Shown here: positions 33,784 through 34,963 of the stretch, piece after piece
Layout of the letters: each line of letters begins with the position of its first letter
Position numbering within the stretch: position 1 is the first letter of the stretch
Source of the DNA: Sulfuricurvum sp.
Lineage (GTDB): Bacteria; Campylobacterota; Campylobacteria; Campylobacterales; Sulfurimonadaceae
Direction: 5' to 3'
NCBI GenBank assembly: GCA_003245815.1
Contig: QKCD01000004.1
Span: 1 to 34,963 of the forward strand
DNA: 34,963 nt
Translations under genes and position numbers: made by a program
The notes under the pieces: generated by a model
The model's database searches: none
Seen by the model: only the letters and a program-made list of their open reading frames with translations
Told to the model about the DNA's origin: nothing

Positions 33784-34718
33784 AGAGTCTCCTTCTCAAG
33801 AAGTTCCAGAATCCGTTTCAGCACCGTCTCGGGCGTTTCGCCCGAGACTTCGAAACCCGCGGCATGGGCATGGCCGCCACCGCCGAAACAGGCGGCAATG
33901 GCAGCCATATTCCCCGCGCCTTTCGTACGCAGCGACCCCTTGAGCGAGCCGTCGCGTTTTTCCCGCAGCAGCAGAGCGCTCTCTACCGTGGGCAGGTAGA
34001 GGCTCTCGGCCAGCGGCACTTCGCAGTCGACGGGATGCGCCCCCGTCGCCTCGAACATCTCCCGGGTCACCCTCAGGTAGGCGACCGTCCCGTTTTGCAG
34101 CAGGCGCAGTTCCTGCAGCAGTATCCCCTTCAGACGTGTCGCGGCCAGAGAGACCCTCTGGACCAGGTGGCGGCTGCATGAGGCGATATCCGCCCCAGCC
34201 CCCGCCAGGTCGGCCGCCATCTCGAAAGCGCGGCGGTCGGTCCGGCCCAGCGTAAAGGCGGCGGAGTCGTCCAGCAGCCCGGCGTAGAGCGCCGTGGCCA
34301 TTTTCGGGTTGACACGCACCCCCCGCTCCCTGAAGAGGTCGTAGAGCACCTGCGACGTACTGATGGCTGAGACGTCAACGGCCTGCCACGTGCCGTACCC
34401 CTCATTGCCGGAGTGGTGATCGATATTGATGAGATCACACTTCGGCTCCGCACCCAGCCGCGATTGCGAACCGCAGTCGAACGCGATCGCCAGGTCCGCC
34501 CCCTCCGGGAAGGTGTGCACGATCTTCTCAAACCACGGCAGAAACGCCAGCCGTGGGTCGATAGACTCCGTCGCACAGAAGAACGTGACTTTCTTCTCCA
34601 GCCGGAGCACGTGCGTATACATCGCCGAAGCGCTTCCGACACTGTCCGCGTCGGGGTTGCGGTGGGCGATCAGGACAACATGCCCGGCCTCTTCAATCCG
34701 TTCAAAGATGTGATTCAT
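33780..34718 (-). CDS. DHH-family phosphoesterase (NrnA-like)
   Basis: A 312-residue protein with the DHH motifs IAHRNPDADSVGS, AIAFDCGS and NIDHHSGN, and the DHHA1 motif GGGGHAHAAGFEVSG. NrnA-type enzymes degrade short oligoribonucleotides (nanoRNA) and convert pAp to AMP. The closest functional subtype is not decidable by eye. I prefer ATG 34718 (MNHIFERIEEAGHVVL) because a TATAAT sits at 34736-34731, inside the extra codons of the GTG 34766 alternative, which itself has AAGGGGG upstream. The stop overlaps the M23 gene by 4 bases. Confidence 0.88.
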   Translation of the reverse strand: MNHIFERIEEAGHVVLIAHRNPDADSVGSASAMYTHVLRLEKKVTFFCATESIDPRLAFLPWFEKIVHTFPEGADLAIAFDCGSQSRLGAEPKCDLINIDHHSGNEGYGTWQAVDVSAISTSQVLYDLFRERGVRVNPKMATALYAGLLDDSAAFTLGRTDRRAFEMAADLAGAGADIASCSRHLVQRVSLAATRLKGILLQELRLLQNGTVAYLRVTREMFEATGAHPVDCEVPLAESLYLPTVESALLLREKRDGSLKGSLRTKGAGNMAAIAACFGGGGHAHAAGFEVSGETPETVLKRILELLEKETL

Positions 34719-34730
34719 AATATGCGTGAC

Positions 34731-34736
34731 ATTATA
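34731..34736 (-). promoter_or_regulatory. -10 element just before the DHH gene
   Basis: CCCTATAATGTCACG on the minus strand contains a perfect TATAAT. The predicted start point is 34724-34725, which leaves a leader of only about 7 bases before ATG 34718. Short-leader transcription or use of another promoter for GTG 34766 are both open. Confidence 0.45.
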
Positions 34737-34837
34737 GGGATTTAAACTAAAGACGGGGTTAGCCACAAGGGTTACACCCCCTTTTCTTTTGCCGCTGCCG
34801 ATATCGGGCTTTTTACGCAGTTTTTACACTCCGGGGC

Positions 34838-34843
34838 TATAGT
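34838..34843 (+). promoter_or_regulatory. -10 element for the rightward secreted protein
   Basis: GGGGCTATAGTACAACC contains TATAGT, with T clusters about 10 bases apart upstream (CTTTTTACGCAGTTTTTAC), the pattern of Campylobacterota sigma-70 promoters. It would start transcription near 34850, about 64 bases before the ATG at 34914. Confidence 0.5.
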
Positions 34844-34913
34844 ACAACCATCCAAAAACCGCCCGTCATGCCGGAAGCCTCCGTGTGCGGGCTAAGAACA
34901 AAGGAGAGCATCC

Positions 34914-34963
34914 ATGAAACGTTTAACGGCGCTGCTTGGCGCCATGGTATTGACGCTGGGCAT
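34914..34963 (+). CDS. Start of a probable secreted protein, cut by the window edge
   Basis: The reading frame MKRLTALLGAMVLTLG starts at ATG 34914 with AAAGGAGAG upstream. The first 16 residues are a typical signal peptide or lipoprotein leader: two basic residues followed by a hydrophobic stretch. The rest lies beyond the window, so the function is unknown. Confidence 0.7.
   Translation, partial: MKRLTALLGAMVLTLG

Noticed and set aside
34797-34804. GCCGATAT as a sigma-28 (FliA) -10 element
   Set aside because: It resembles the Campylobacterota sigma-28 -10, but no TAAA-type -35 lies at the right distance, and a sigma-70-like TATAGT lies nearer the gene.

Overview
The window looks like core chromosome of a fairly GC-rich Campylobacterota (Epsilonproteobacteria) bacterium, probably a Sulfurimonas- or Sulfuricurvum-like sulfur oxidiser. 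This rests on gene order and gene content, not on a database search. The order aroQ-folK-flhF-flhG-(small membrane protein)-fliA-fliM-fliY is characteristic of the group. So is the order lpxC-tsaB-like-thrB-ylxR-infB-rbfA-rimP, which matches Helicobacter as I remember it. A futalosine-pathway deaminase (mqnX) sits near a demethylmenaquinone methyltransferase. I see no tRNA, rRNA, insertion sequence, prophage or CRISPR array.

Layout, left to right. Bases 1-570 are AT-rich: the start of a leftward gene, a long leader with a palindrome, and a possible gene remnant. Bases 570-2956 hold comF, which is split by a one-base frameshift, and lepA. Bases 2957-3252 are an unusually hairpin-rich spacer. 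prs follows with a clear promoter. Bases 4326-8276 encode a 1316-residue lipoprotein with tandem Ig/cadherin-like domains. Bases 8418-12164 hold a response regulator, its histidine kinase, mnmA and a LOG-family protein. Bases 12290-18463 are a tightly overlapping flagellar block (fliY, fliM, fliA, membrane protein, flhG, flhF) fused to folK and aroQ. Bases 18685-20838 are the only long rightward stretch, mqnX and sppA, with sppA overlapping the oppositely directed ald. Then come ald with a small unknown protein, a BON-like protein divergent from an OmpA-like lipoprotein, xseA, the methyltransferase, ribD, and the translation block rimP-rbfA-infB-ylxR. The right part holds thrB, a tsaB-like gene, lpxC, an M23 peptidase and a DHH phosphoesterase. 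The window ends in the first codons of a rightward secreted protein.

How the genes work together. FlhF and FlhG set where and how many flagella form, FliA transcribes late flagellar genes, and FliM and FliY form the switch complex. RimP, RbfA, IF2, YlxR, EF4 (LepA) and MnmA serve ribosome assembly, translation and tRNA modification. LpxC, the M23 peptidase, the OmpA-like protein and SppA serve the envelope. MqnX and MenG belong to menaquinone synthesis. Genes start on ATG, GTG or TTG, and many neighbours overlap by 1-11 bases, pointing to long leftward operons.

I found no convincing new defence or mobile system. The best leads are the structured lepA-prs spacer, the palindromes at two promoters, the broken comF and the repeat-built lipoprotein.
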